A stretch of 64,000 bases of DNA from positions 1,488,001-1,552,000 of the forward strand of contig NC_135015.1 of assembly GCF_051020955.1 (NCBI RefSeq), written 5' to 3'. Below are positions 47,525 to 58,447 of the stretch, in pieces; within the stretch, counting starts at the first letter, position 1, and each line of letters opens with the position of its first letter. The stretch is from Megalopta genalis. Taxonomy: Eukaryota; Arthropoda; Insecta; Hymenoptera; Halictidae. A program made the position numbers and the translations under genes. The notes under the pieces were generated by a model, which did no database searches, had not been told where the DNA came from, and saw only the letters and a program-made list of their open reading frames with translations.

Positions 47525-47790
47525 CAGTGGCTCCAAAAAGTATTCGTGCCTCTTTAAAATGGTGTAACTATTTTTGAATCTGCACCAAATCACTTGAAAT
47601 TTTGTAAAAACGTTAGAGGAATTAATTCACTGTAGAACGACTATAATAGTTGTTTCAATTTTGCTATTATTTAAAATAAAAAAACAAATAAAGAAGTCAC
47701 GTTTTTCTCAACTTTTTTATCTGACCGCGTAACATTTTGTAAATCTCGATGATTTATATGTAAACTGCAAATTTCATCGAAATCGGTTGT
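47525..47790. mobile_element. Family D element, diverged left-half copy
   Basis: Begins CAGTGGCTCCAAAAAGTATT and continues with AAATCACTTGAAATTTTGT and ATTTCATCGAAATCGGTTGT, the left-arm order of family D. The right arm is absent. Confidence 0.55.
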
Positions 47791-49067
47791 ACAGTGAATA
47801 AACAAAGGACCGAATTAACCGTTGCTGAAAATTAATCCAAAGAATAAATTCTGTTCGTTGTTTTTTTTATTATTTTTTAAATAAATTTATTATTTTGAGC
47901 GTGTTCTGGATTACCACAATATAGTTTTAATAAACTATAATTTTATTTTCAGCCCTGGGGCCTTGAACAGGAACTCGCTTTTTCATAATTTCAGTTGTAT
48001 TACTCAATTATTCTCACTCCGACCTTCCACACTCGTTCGTTCCTACCTAACATTTAACTTGAATATTAAGTAATCCTATATTTTAGCTTAAATTATATTT
48101 TACTGCTATTAATATTTGCATCTTTATATTAAACTGTGTATGTATTTACATCAATATGCATCCTTAATTTCGTTATATGTATTATATTTATCCTTTATCG
48201 TTTTCTTCCTCACTCACTATTTGATTTATTTCTATATATTTTCCTGCCTACCTTTTTTATTCCGCTCGATGCTCTTAATTTTAATCCTTTTAGTACCGAC
48301 CAAAAAAATCGCGTATACCTCAGCGAAAAATACCAAATCGGTTTGATTTAGTTTGACAATGTTCTGGAAAGAAATTATAAAAATGTGACACCTGATAATT
48401 GGAAAATTAAAAAAGCTACATAAATTGAGAAGTAAAACTGTTGTTTATTAAAAGTACCAAGAAATGGTGATATGTGTAGCATAATTTTAATATAAATAAC
48501 TTTGTAATTGCTCAGAATAGAAAGTAACGATTTTTCGTCAACAAACACACTGCGAAATGCCACGCTAGCAGTCAGCAGAACTTCCGCTGAACTTGCGTCG
48601 TTGTGACAAATGGCAAATTAACGCCAGTACAAACATATCTGCCCGGACAACTGTTATGTTCTTACTGCACTCCAACAACACCGAAACATAATGAAGATTC
48701 ATAAAGCCTTAAACATGCACGGTACAACTAAGTACGCCGAGGTAATCTAACTTATAAATCCTATATGCGTTCATGAAAATAAAAATTCTTTTTATTCAAA
48801 AATATACTATAAAATACTATCCTCTCTGCAAAGATCATTAATATTTACTACACAGTTAAGGATATGAAAAAGTTTCACTTTAAATAATGCTTTAATAACG
48901 AAAAAATAAGAATTTCTAATTTCGAGTTTAATTAATTTCTTAATTTTGAGTCAGATAGACTTGAGTGTAGTTAGTTTTAATTAATTTTCCCTCGATTGTC
49001 AAGAGAGAATTAATATAATCTAATTCCACCTGGTAAAGACTCCCGCGTATACACGCTAAATAAAATA
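47791..49067. other. AT-rich DNA, no feature recognised
   Basis: T-rich frames at 48116-48351 look hydrophobic only because of composition. Confidence 0.45.
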
Positions 49068-49434
49068 CAGGGTGTCCCAAAAGTATCTCGTAATACAGAA
49101 ATGGGGGGTTCCTGAGGTCTTTTGAAATAACTTTTTCCTTAGCAAAAATGCAATCGCGGCTTTGTTTACGAGTTATTAACGAAAAACAGAGACCAATGAG
49201 AAGGGAAGCTTGGCTGGTACGAGGCGGCCCAGTCAACGAGCGCCCAAAACTCAGTTCCGCTTATTGGCTCGGCCGTTTCGCGCCAGCTGATCTCGCCTCT
49301 CATTGGTCACTGTTTTTCGTTAATAACTCACAAACAAAGCTGCGGGTTGCATTTTTGCTAAGGAAAAAGTTACTTCAAATGATCTCAGGAACGTCCCAAT
49401 CCTGGATTGCGAGACATTTTTGGGACACTCTATG
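49068..49434. mobile_element. MITE family A, copy 5
   Basis: CAGGGTGTCCCAAAAGTATC on the left, TTTTTGGGACACTCTATG on the right, flanked by TA. Both arms are present and inverted; the central block contains CTCGGCCGTTTCGCGCC. About 367 bp. Confidence 0.88.
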
Positions 49435-49490
49435 TAGTTTCAGATTTCTAAATGGTTTTATGCTTAAATCTGTGCTCTGATAAAATATTA

Positions 49491-50003
49491 GGTCTACCGG
49501 AAAGTTCTGTCCGTTTTTAAATTGAAATATAACACAATTTTCATACATTTAATAATATTTATTAGTTACTTATGACTTCTTGCCAGCGTGATGGTAACTT
49601 GTAAATGCCATTTTTTAAAAATGATTTATTTTTAGAGGCGAAGAACTCAACTAGTGCTTGGTTGACATCAGCTTCAGTTTTGAATGTTTTTCCTGTAAAA
49701 AGTTTTTCAAAGAGAGAAACAAGTGATAATTGGAGGGTGCTAGGTCTGGGGAGTATGGTGGTTGTGATTTTCTGACGAGTCGCCAAAGCAGCATGTGGTC
49801 TGGCATTATCATCTGGTAGCCATGTTTTCACGATCGTGTCTCACATAACGATGACATGAGACATCTTTGTTTCAGTTTATTTCGGAGATTACACGTGTGT
49901 AAATGCAATGATAAAGAGAGATAGTCATATATGTCTGAAATCAACATGTGCATATGGATTGAAACTTGAAGTGACACTATCGGACAGAACTTCTCGGTAG
50001 ACG
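49491..50003 (-). mobile_element. Second mariner-like element, internally deleted, 513 bp
   Basis: The ends are inverted copies: GGTCTACCGGAAAGTTCTGTCCG at 49491-49513 and, reading from the right, CGTCTACCGAGAAGTTCTGTCCG from 50003. TA flanks both sides (49489-49490 and 50004-50005). The interior holds only the C-terminal part of a transposase gene, so about 800 bp has been lost relative to a full mariner. The terminal repeats differ from those of the intact copy at 21837, so this is a different mariner lineage. Confidence 0.9.
49562..49831 (-). pseudogene. Mariner transposase C-terminal remnant, frameshifted
   Basis: Reading the minus strand gives DDNARPHAALATRQK, the region of the second catalytic Asp. 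A shift of frame then gives PYSPDLAPSNYHLF, the region of the third, in which the expected Asp is Asn. The frame shifts back and the C-terminus (GKTFKTEAD to SRWQEVISN) is readable to its stop. The stretch between RQK and PYSP is shorter than usual. The N-terminal DNA-binding domain and the first Asp are missing. Two frame changes, an altered catalytic residue and the large deletion make this inactive. Confidence 0.88.
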
Positions 50004-50056
50004 TAATAGTATAACTGTATCTCGTATGGGCTTGAGCTTAAAAAGATGATTCAATG

Positions 50057-50241
50057 GACGGTAGAGACTCTCTTGTTTAAAAATTTATTTTTGTCACGTT
50101 TTGATACCAAAACGTTCTATTATCCAAAATTTTCATTCATTCAGACGATAATGTATTTAAATAATACAATGATTAAATAATAAAACGTTTAGATGCGAGA
50201 ATATTGTAGAGATAAATGTTCGGATACGGGAGTCTCTACTG
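50057..50241. mobile_element. Short non-autonomous pogo/Tigger-type element
   Basis: The left end CGGTAGAGACTC and the right end ending CGGGAGTCTCTACTG (followed by TA) are inverted copies. They match the left end of the degraded Tigger element at 10059. Length is about 185 bp, AT-rich inside, with no coding capacity. It is probably a deletion derivative mobilised by the same transposase. Confidence 0.75.
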
Positions 50242-52871
50242 TACTTTGAGGATGTAAATTGGAAACGTAGCATTGTGCAAATAATGTGGATTCAAAGCTG
50301 ATTTGCAACATTTTCATGAAGAGGTCTGTTGCAGGTATCATTGAAGGTAAAACGTGCCACACCATTCATCTAGCGGATTAGGAGATATACGCTGAGAGAA
50401 GGCACCAATCATCATATTGCTGTCTTTGTACACAATGTCACAGATTGTTCAAGGAAAATTATACACGAGTTCCTCTGATGCTTATTTGTCTACAGAAGCG
50501 GTTGATTCAATTTACCAGTATTAAAAATCAATTTCTTGGCAGCATTGTTTTGCAATGTTCATTCCTACAGTATGTACCATAAATTTAACTCTATTGGCAT
50601 AATTCTTGCATTCATATTTTTCAAATCGACTGCCATAATTTCTTAATAAATGAACTCTTCTAAATTTTATATAAGTCTTTCTGGTGGAAAATTACTTTGA
50701 TATCTAGAAGAGGTTTCTTTTAGCATCTAATAAAATTGAAATTTTCATGTCATGTTAAAATGAATTTGTGCTTCCCTTCTTGTCAGTAAAAATCTGGCTG
50801 ACTACATGTCAGTACGAATACCTGGAATCATTTTATTGAACCTTTGCACTCGAAACCATTTTAACTCTAAATCCAAAATTGTTTGTCCGATCTGTAGTAT
50901 TTCCATTTTATATGACTCAGTGTATTTTCTACACATATTTAACTGTTTTTTAAATATAAACAAATTCGATAATGTAAAAATTATTGCGGAGCGTGATGTA
51001 ACAATTTCTAGTGGTTCCTCATAAATACCACACAAGCGCAAGGAGTAAATATAAAAACTATTATATACGTTTTAGAATATCAATAGTTATACGTGAGTTG
51101 AACATAGTCGATTAGAACTTCATGAATAAGTTTACAATACTTTGGAGGATTAAAAAATAGTAATAAGATGCCACAAGATTATATAATATTAAGACTATGC
51201 TTTATTTAAAAAGAGACTGTTTATCCATGCAACGAATGCATTGCCTTTCAGACCAATATTAATAAAACATCTCTGAGAAATAAACGAAAATATTGCTTTG
51301 ACAAACATTCCCAACCAAAAATTTCGAGCTACATGTAAAACCTCTCGAATCAGAATGTTACTAAAAAATTCCCAAACCCCAAAAATGAAAACTAACATAC
51401 TTTCGTTAGTCGCAGAACAAAGACTTCGCTACGGCGAATTTAGACTTTCCCGGTGGCTCTAGTAATGAAATAGATTGCAGGTTCACTGCCAGGTGCACTC
51501 GTTAACCGAATTTTCGACACCGAAATAATTAGCTTAGGCCATGCCGGGTTTAACATCGCGCAGGTCCGGGGCATTCGCGATCGTTCGCTGGTACTAGCTC
51601 TCTCCCGAAGGAAATCGTTCTGGAAGGCCTAGTCTTGCGCGATGAAATTCTTCGTGTGCGCGACGAAGGAAATCATAAAAGTGCAGGAGAGCGGCGAAAG
51701 CAGCGTTTATGGTTCCAAGAGACTGGCTGCGGAAATGAAGTTCCGCGTTACTAGAAGACAAGCCACCCGGTACGGTTGGCGTGCAACGCGCTTCTGCTAA
51801 CGAAAGTTCCCGGGCTGATGAACGAAAATAGCGGCGCGACGGGCCTCGGGTAATTTCGAGGATGTTTGCGTCGACCGAAGCGTATTGTCACGATTGGCGG
51901 ACGCGCGTCGAAACTTCGTTGCCAGTCCGGTCGAAAATCTGTCCGCATGGAAATAATAGAACCGGACAAAAGCTTTGCGGGCTCGGTCGCCGCCAGCCCC
52001 GAAACCGACCGCAGCCGAAGACTAAATTTTTCAAACAGCCCGGGATTATTCGATGGCTGTAAGTGGTCGCGTTGAGGTACTTGGTACACGCATACCGGCG
52101 AATACGTGCATGAGAATGGGCCACTTGGTGCCGAAAAGAGCAGGTACACCGAGACGCAATCTGCTGGCGAACCCGCTCAGAAACGAGACAAGAAAACTAC
52201 GGGTGCGGAAAAACCGAGGCGCTGCTCGTAGAACTATGGTAAAATCTCGATTATTCGAACTACCGGTGTTGGAATTTGCGATCGTGAAAATTCCATTCGC
52301 ATGTGAATAGGCGGATCTAAGGTGACCAACCTATATGCGACACGATTTGATGTATAAATTAGTCATTTTTACGAACTATTATGTAGACATCTATACTATC
52401 TTGAGAAATACGGATAAACGTGATATCACAGTGCTTATATGAAGAATGTGGATGAAATTTGAAATTCTAATTTTATTCAATGATGAAAGAATTTACCCAG
52501 GACTGGTAAATATTAAACAAACATTAAACAAACGTATTCATTGAATGTTAGTCGAGTTACAATACACGCATTAGTTGTGTCTTGAACTGCGACTTGAACT
52601 TTATTTCGCTTTCGAAACTTGGTAGTTCAATGAACATTTAATGAACATTCCACGCGTGTTCAAATTAGAAAACATTTAGTACCATAAATACACATATACA
52701 TGAAATATAAATCTAAAGATTGCAATAATGGACTCTTTCCTCTCGTTATTTCCTCTCTTTTTTTCTGCGACGCGACGCATCGAATGTAGATAGAGAAATT
52801 GATTCACATGTACAGTAATTTCTCTCAGATATGTTCGGAGATCGGAATTTAAATCGGCAGATCTGAGAATA
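50242..52871. other. AT-rich, then GC-rich block
   Basis: 50250-51400 is AT-rich with the doubtful 79-aa frame. 51430-52310 is GC-rich, without recognisable exons. Confidence 0.45.
50802..51041 (-). other. Unrecognised 79-aa ORF, doubtful
   Basis: Reads MRLCGIYEEPLEIVTSRSAI onward with a Lys/Arg-rich middle. Downstream the same frame is broken by several stops between protein-like pieces. It could be a relic of a coding sequence, but no family is recognisable. Confidence 0.15.
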
Positions 52872-53085
52872 CCGACAATTCTCCCTAACTGACACTCGGA
52901 TTGTTCACAAAATAGGATAATTTCGGAAGAGAATATACGATTATTCGAACCTTGCGGCTCGTTTTTATAGTTGTTGACAATGCGTAACTATAAAAACTAA
53001 CTATAAAAATAATAATCGTATCTCCTATTCCTAAATTGTCCATTTTTGCACACAGTCTGAGCGTCAAATTACGTAGAATTTACTG
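52872..53085. mobile_element. MITE family E, copy
   Basis: CGACAATTCTCCCTAACTGA to AGAATTTACTG, with TA on the right. An extra CAGTAATTTCTCTCAGAT at 52813 may be the end of another worn copy. The centre repeats CTATAAAAACTAACTATAAA. Confidence 0.78.
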
Positions 53086-53239
53086 TACTAAGTTACGATT
53101 CTTCGACTTGAATGGCATTTTTTGGAGAAATTACTGTACGTACAAGCTTGTCAACACAGGATTATTAAACTAGCGTCGACAAAAACTCTTTCGTAAACGC
53201 AAATTTAATAGAAACCTACTTTGCCGTAGTAAGTTTTTT

Positions 53240-53435
53240 TAGCAGGTAATAGATTGGTGAATAGAGCGAAGAGATCCAGTGGAATATATAGCCTCCTCGA
53301 TCTCCTGATTTAAATCCATTAGATCTTTTTTATCAGAACCCTTAAAAACAATAATCTATTCAATACCCATAACTAATATAGAAGAATTAGGAAAAAATCA
53401 AGAAATGCGTGTCAAATAATACCAGATTTTTGAGG
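53240..53435 (+). pseudogene. Transposase C-terminal remnant, Tc1/mariner superfamily
   Basis: The frame from 53292 reads PPRSPDLNPLDLF, the third acidic motif of a DDxD transposase, where the family normally has W.PRSPDLNPLDFFLWG. After frame changes, LKNNNLFNTHN and then IRKKSRNACQIIPDF followed by a stop match the usual C-terminal helix region. The reading frame moves at least twice. An E-family MITE starts immediately downstream at 53441. Confidence 0.65.
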
Positions 53436-53440
53436 AATGC

Positions 53441-53624
53441 AGTAAATTCTCCCTAATTGATGCTCAACTTGAAAACAAAAATGGACAATTTGGGAAGAAT
53501 AGGTACGATTATTTGAGCCTTACGACTCGTTTTTATAGTTGCTGAGAATCGGTAACTATAAGAACGAGCCACAAATTGTCCATTTTTGTATACAAGCTGA
53601 GCGTCAATTAGGAAGAATTTACTG
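53441..53624. mobile_element. MITE family E, copy
   Basis: CAGTAAATTCTCCCTAATTG to GAAGAATTTACTG. The flanking dinucleotide is TG on both sides. The right arm is partly deleted, as in the copy at 21127. Confidence 0.85.
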
Positions 53625-54144
53625 TGCTTGCAATTGTACGTCGATCAATGCTTCGTAGATGAGAACTTTGCATTACAACAAAGTTGTGACAAAGAAAGTT
53701 CGTTTTGCGTTTATGAAAGAGGCCTTGTTGATGATAGTCTAACAACATTATCACACAGTGGATATTCATAAATACTAAAAGTCGAGTTTCTGTCGAAAGG
53801 TTCGACTTTTGAACATTTTTGTAACACCCTGTATATTTGTGCCCGACAGTATCTGCATACAATAAACAAATTGTGTTTAATGAAAATGTTGTACTTGACT
53901 TTCGGCAGTAAATGTCTTTTTCCTCTTTTTCGGGACAAATACCTCAATGCGCGTCGACTGGTCCTAATTCGATGGTCAATGACCGTAGACTAAAATCCTT
54001 GATGAATAACCCGCAGGCAGAGAGTGCTGAAGAAAGCGAGCACGCCCAGCATTGCACTCTGTAAAAATACAATTGCTGAGGAGTGGCCAATGTCTGCTGC
54101 TGCCGGCACAATTGACGAGTGGAACCCCAGGAAAATTTTCACGG
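53625..54144. other. Solo MITE terminus and unassigned DNA
   Basis: TTTTTGTAACACCCTG followed by TA at 53817-53834 is a right end of the CAGGGTGTTAC type. No left partner was found. Confidence 0.4.
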
Positions 54145-54151
54145 TGAGAGG

Positions 54152-54182
<31 letters not shown>

Positions 54183-54191
54183 GGAGAAAAA

Positions 54192-54290
<99 letters not shown>

Positions 54291-54299
54291 AATAGAAAT

Positions 54300-54350
<51 letters not shown>

Positions 54351-54357
54351 AATAGAA

Positions 54358-54392
<35 letters not shown>

Positions 54393-54393
54393 C
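54145..54393. repeat. Compound microsatellite (GA)n(TA)n(GA)n(GACA)n(GA)n, about 250 bp
   Basis: GA blocks surround a (TA)n run of about 44 bp (54198-54242). (GACA)n follows at about 54275-54290, and two GAAATAGAAATA blocks are each followed by more GA. Long open frames here on both strands (poly Arg-Glu or Ser-Leu) are artefacts of the repeat. Confidence 0.97.
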
Positions 54394-55613
54394 CAGAGCG
54401 TGGGACAGTTCGAATGGTCTCGGCGATCGCGTCGTTTTTTTTTGTGCACGGTGCTCGTAGGGAAACGCGAGGATCCATTCTCGCGGAAGTCGCGTGCAAT
54501 CCCCGGCGGACAGCGAAAATGCAATAACGTCGGTGCGCTAATGTTCGCGGAAATAATGTATCGCTGCTGGTAGTGTAAATTTCGCCCACTAGTCGGTCGA
54601 TACAGCGTAAATATGCGTTAAGGGGGAAGCTGAATGGGGATGCGGAGAGTATGACTCGCGTTCGTGTACGGTCTCGTCGGTATCAATGGCCCGGGCCAGG
54701 CGGCTGTGTGCGCGACGCTCTATCAATGTGTGAACGCGAAGCGCAAGTCACCGAGAAGATGCGGGGCAGTCGGGGGTGAGCAGGGTGCTGCGTGGTGTAA
54801 TGGCCTGCTGCCGAGGGTGCATTAAGGCGGTTTATGTACACGAAGAGGTACGAGGTCTTTTAACCCGACTCAAATGCCGATTTCATTGAAACTGTGGCGC
54901 GGCGCGTTCCGGCCGGAGCGTTATATCCAATAATCAATTTCAATGGGTTATTAAAACGCTACGAAAGTCAACCCGACGGATCCCGGGATTGCGCGGGCCT
55001 CGCCTCGATTTCCCATTTCCCGAAATAATGATTTCGACCTGCGCCCGGAACGAACGCTCCGCCAGACGGGTGCAAATGGGGCAATTCAATAATGCGAAAA
55101 TAATCCTTGTTCGTTCCGCGTGTTTTTGTGATGCACCCGACGCAGAAAAACTCGTTTTCAAAGAGCGCTGCGGGTCAAAAGAGGCTCGCTCTTTCGTGCG
55201 GTTTTTGAGCCCCGTCGCGGGCATTGCCATTAGCTCCGTGGAATAATGGCCCCGCACACGGAAATGCTCCGACAAAGCGTCTTCGTTAGGTAATTTCATT
55301 TGGATGTCAAAAACAAATAATCCATTTTCGTTTTGTGTTATGGTTAGGGTACCATTTAGCACTGTTTTCATCGAAAGGATCAAAACACACATTTTAATTA
55401 TTTCTATTGCTAGTTTCACCAAAGTGGTTGAAGAACATCTTTTAATAATTCTTAATCAAAATCATTTCCTATGTTCTGTTTTTCTATGTAATCACTTCTC
55501 GACTTTTGCTGTAGTCATCACAAAATTAATTCGGAAAATTACCGATACAAAATATCGGTAAAAATGACGTTAACAGACTGCTTCTGAATTCGCTAAATTG
55601 ACGAACACATTTA
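54394..55613. other. GC-rich block containing duplicated motif copy 1
   Basis: No gene recognised. The overlapping frames at 54940-55422 on both strands have no domains. Confidence 0.45.
54816..54853 (+). promoter_or_regulatory. Duplicated motif, copy 1 (candidate cis element)
   Basis: GGTGCATTAAGGCGGTTTAT followed by GTACACGAAGAGGT. The first 21 bases are identical to 58238-58258. It sits in a GC-rich, repeat-poor block. Confidence 0.35.
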
Positions 55614-56105
55614 CAGTATTGTGCAAATTAATGTGAACGTAACGATAATCTGCATTATTATGTTAGCTTTGGACCACAATTGCCAACTGAAGAGAATTTA
55701 GTGTAATAATAAGTGTATTTTTAAGTTTATTTTTAATTTAGTGTAATAATAAATATAAACAGTTGTTGGAACACTAATGACGAAGCAATTTGCCAACAGA
55801 ACTCGGTTGGACTCAGCCTGGACAATGAACTCACCCGATTTTAATCCCATAAAAAATTCATAAGGTAGATGTAAGGCCAGTATACGTAAAATGGATTGCG
55901 TCACCAAGAAAAAAAATGACAGAAACTGTAAGCCAGGTGTGGTTACGCAACCAGAAAATTGTCAAAAGTTAATTGGAGGAGGACTTTTGTCATCAAAAAA
56001 GTCAACATAACATTTGTATTTCTTTATAAAACTGTTTCTACAATAAATGAAGTATTTTCTTAATGATATAATTCGTGTTCGCATTAATTCGCACAATTCT
56101 AATTG
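55614..56105 (+). mobile_element. Tc1-like element, internally deleted and decayed
   Basis: The left end CAGTATTGTGCAAATTAATG follows TA. Near 56075-56100 the sequence GTTCGCATTAATTCGCACAA is its inverted partner. A short coding relic lies between them. At about 490 bp it is roughly one third of a full Tc1 element. The right boundary is approximate, because the last bases no longer match CACTG-type ends. Confidence 0.7.
55810..55863 (+). pseudogene. Tc1-like transposase fragment (third catalytic motif)
   Basis: The frame reads DSAWTMNSPDFNPIKNS and then stops at 55861. It matches the Tc1 motif W....SPDLNPIENLW around the final catalytic Glu; here the Glu codon reads Lys. About 110 bp further on, a decayed stretch reads NGLRHQEKK, the usual continuation. 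The gene is non-functional. Confidence 0.7.
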
Positions 56106-57015
56106 TCGTCAAAGGGTACGACGCTGATGTGGTTTTGTTTTACTCGAGAGAACCAGGAGAATTCAACAAACAATATTTTTCCTTCAATTATATTTCGATA
56201 TCTATCTATATAAACATTAACTGTTTCTTAATTATATGAAAACTCACCGAATAAAAATGTTTCGCATAAAAGATCTCCATTGTTCACGAAAAATTAGTCA
56301 CAATGTACAAAATTTTATTCACAATATCTCCCAATGATTAAAAAATTTATTAATAAAGATATTTGTAGAGGTTTATCGCAATCGCATCAATAAAGATTGA
56401 GATAACGTGAACAAATTAAAGAGGCGTTTTAAAATAAACGCTTTCGGAGCAGAAAAAGCGGCATTTACATTTCATGCTTATTACATTTATTTCCATAGCC
56501 TTCGAACTATCGTTGAAGCCAAAAGAAATTTTTAATTTTTAGCAATTTCGCAATGAAATGCTGTTCATCTTCAAACTTGATGGGTACTTTTGATACACTC
56601 GACGCTCCAATCAAGCCAAAATAATTTTTATTTCAATTTCATAGCTCGTGAAAGTTTAATAAAAGTCAATAAAATCGGACACGCATATTTTCAAATACCA
56701 CTACTGTCAATTTGTATGTTTTCGTTTTTAATCCAGATACCAGTTCCAGCCTCGCGTATATTGGAACAAAGCTGGATCCCTCTTTTGAGTCGGATGAGCA
56801 GAACTATTGTCCATAACAATAGCTGTTTCATTGTTTTCTTACCGATACACTCGATCGCTTCCAAAAGCACTGCACTTTTTATATCAATAAGAAAAAGAAA
56901 GGAACCTTGCACATTTTTCTTATATCCCTCTCAAATATAATATTATCATCAGCAAAATAAAAGCGTGATTAGGCTAAAATATGTTATACAAGCCCTGATG
57001 TAACATAAATACAAA
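56106..57015. other. AT-rich DNA, weak transposase-like hint only
   Basis: A 12-residue minus-strand stretch near 56800 (VMDNSSAHPTQ) resembles a DDE motif but stands alone. Confidence 0.35.
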
Positions 57016-57338
57016 AGATGTAAAAATTTCTCGTTCTTGGTTGATAAAAAAAACTGCGATTTTTAATTGTTTGTAACGCATAACAACGTCAAACAATTTC
57101 GATAAAATTGTCAGTATGTACACAAGTTACCAAAATCTGCAAAATGCATCCTTCAAATTTTTGACATTGGCTTAGATAAAAAAGCAAGAGCTTTTTTATT
57201 TTTATTGTCATTTCAAGTAGTAGCAAAATTTAAAAAGAAGCTTTTTAGTACAGTAAACTAGTTTATTTAACATTTCAAATGAATTCATGAAAATTTATTG
57301 CGTTTCAAAAGGTGTTCGAGTACTTTTTGCCAGAAATA
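57016..57338. mobile_element. Family D element, diverged right-half copy
   Basis: Contains TAACAACGTCAAACAATTTC, AGTAGCAAAATTTAAAAAGA and AAAAGGTGTTCGAGTACTTT in the order of family D. The terminus is eroded. Confidence 0.55.
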
Positions 57339-58237
57339 GTACAATCGTAACAGTGAATGAAATGTAGTAGAAGCTTGGTTATCAGAACTGATCAAGGGTT
57401 ATCGGATAACAGAATATTATTATTATTATTTCAGTACTAGATTGAAAAACATTTTGTAAAAGGATTTTGTAAAACAAATTCTCTTTGTGTCTTTATAATA
57501 ACCTACAATTTTAAGGAAAACGCAGTTGATCTCTATTTATATATTCTAATAATATCTACCAGCCAAACTAATAAAAAGTTGAACATGGCCATCGTTTGAA
57601 CTTAGGGTGTATCACGTCTCTGGTACACTCTGTGAAAAAGCTGTGTGTTTCGTAAAGGTTAAACTGATCTATTTCCATGTAAAAGAATTCAGATATCAAA
57701 GTTTCAGTCGCGGACGTGTAAAAGAAATTCAAGCGTCACCGAATAGAAGAAAACCGAAAGAAAACTGAATTTAAATGATTCTCTCGACTAATATGTAGAT
57801 TCTGTTAAAGAACAGCGTAAAAGCGTAAAGAAAAATCCAACAGCGCGTGGTTTCGTAGATACGTGGTAAAAGAAATCGCAAAGATTAGCGAAATTATCGC
57901 GTTCTGGATTAGAACAGCAGCTTTCACGGTTTTGCGTGATGGTGGTGGTTCATTTAGTCGTTTTCTCGCTCGACGGCCGGATTGTTACGCGGAACCAGGA
58001 CAGAAATAATGGAACGCGTCGAAAGATATCGACTGGCAGGCGCTCCGGGCCACTTCCGGGCCCGCTTTGCGTACGGCAGAGCGAGAAAAGGGTTGCGCGG
58101 AAAAGACGCGTGGCTCCTTTCTATTAAATCATTACGAGGCTTTTGTTGCCGCGGGACAATGGACGAAACAGAGATAAAAGAAAATGAACGGACGGCGTGT
58201 CATTTGCAGGGGAACGATGATGCACTCTCTCACGGCA

Positions 58238-58275
58238 GGTGCATTAAGGCGGTTTATGCACGCGAGAAGGTGGAT
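58238..58275 (+). promoter_or_regulatory. Duplicated motif, copy 2 (candidate cis element)
   Basis: GGTGCATTAAGGCGGTTTAT followed by GCACGCGAGAAGGT. Same orientation as copy 1, 3.4 kb away, again in a GC-rich block. Confidence 0.35.
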
Positions 58276-58390
58276 CATCCACTTTTAGATCCCGCTGGCT
58301 GGCGGTCGCCGACTCTCTGAAACCGCGACGGATTATGAAGGTAGTAAAACGTTTAAATCGATAACCGAGCGACCGGGTAGAGTCACGTCG

Positions 58391-58447
58391 AGTCATCTCA
58401 TCTTCCCTCTCTTTCTCTTTCTCTTCTCTTTCTCCCCCCCCCCCCCA
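58391..58447. repeat. Polypyrimidine tract with poly(C)
   Basis: CTCATCTTCCCTCTCTTTCT and onward, ending in about 14 C residues (58433-58446). Confidence 0.9.

Noticed and set aside
47990..48351. Hydrophobic frames suggesting a membrane protein
   Set aside because: T-rich DNA translates to Phe/Leu/Ile in several frames; no start context, splice signals or conserved pattern.
12464..53624. Family-E copies as a CRISPR-like array
   Set aside because: Copies are irregularly spaced by kilobases, are palindromic and carry TA flanks. They are MITEs in a eukaryotic genome.
53976..54589. ORFs of 167-199 codons across the compound microsatellite
   Set aside because: Made almost entirely of translated GA/CT and TA repeats.
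56760..56850. VMDNSSAHPTQ as a DDE transposase motif
   Set aside because: Only about 12 residues match, the flanking residues do not, and no terminal repeats surround it.
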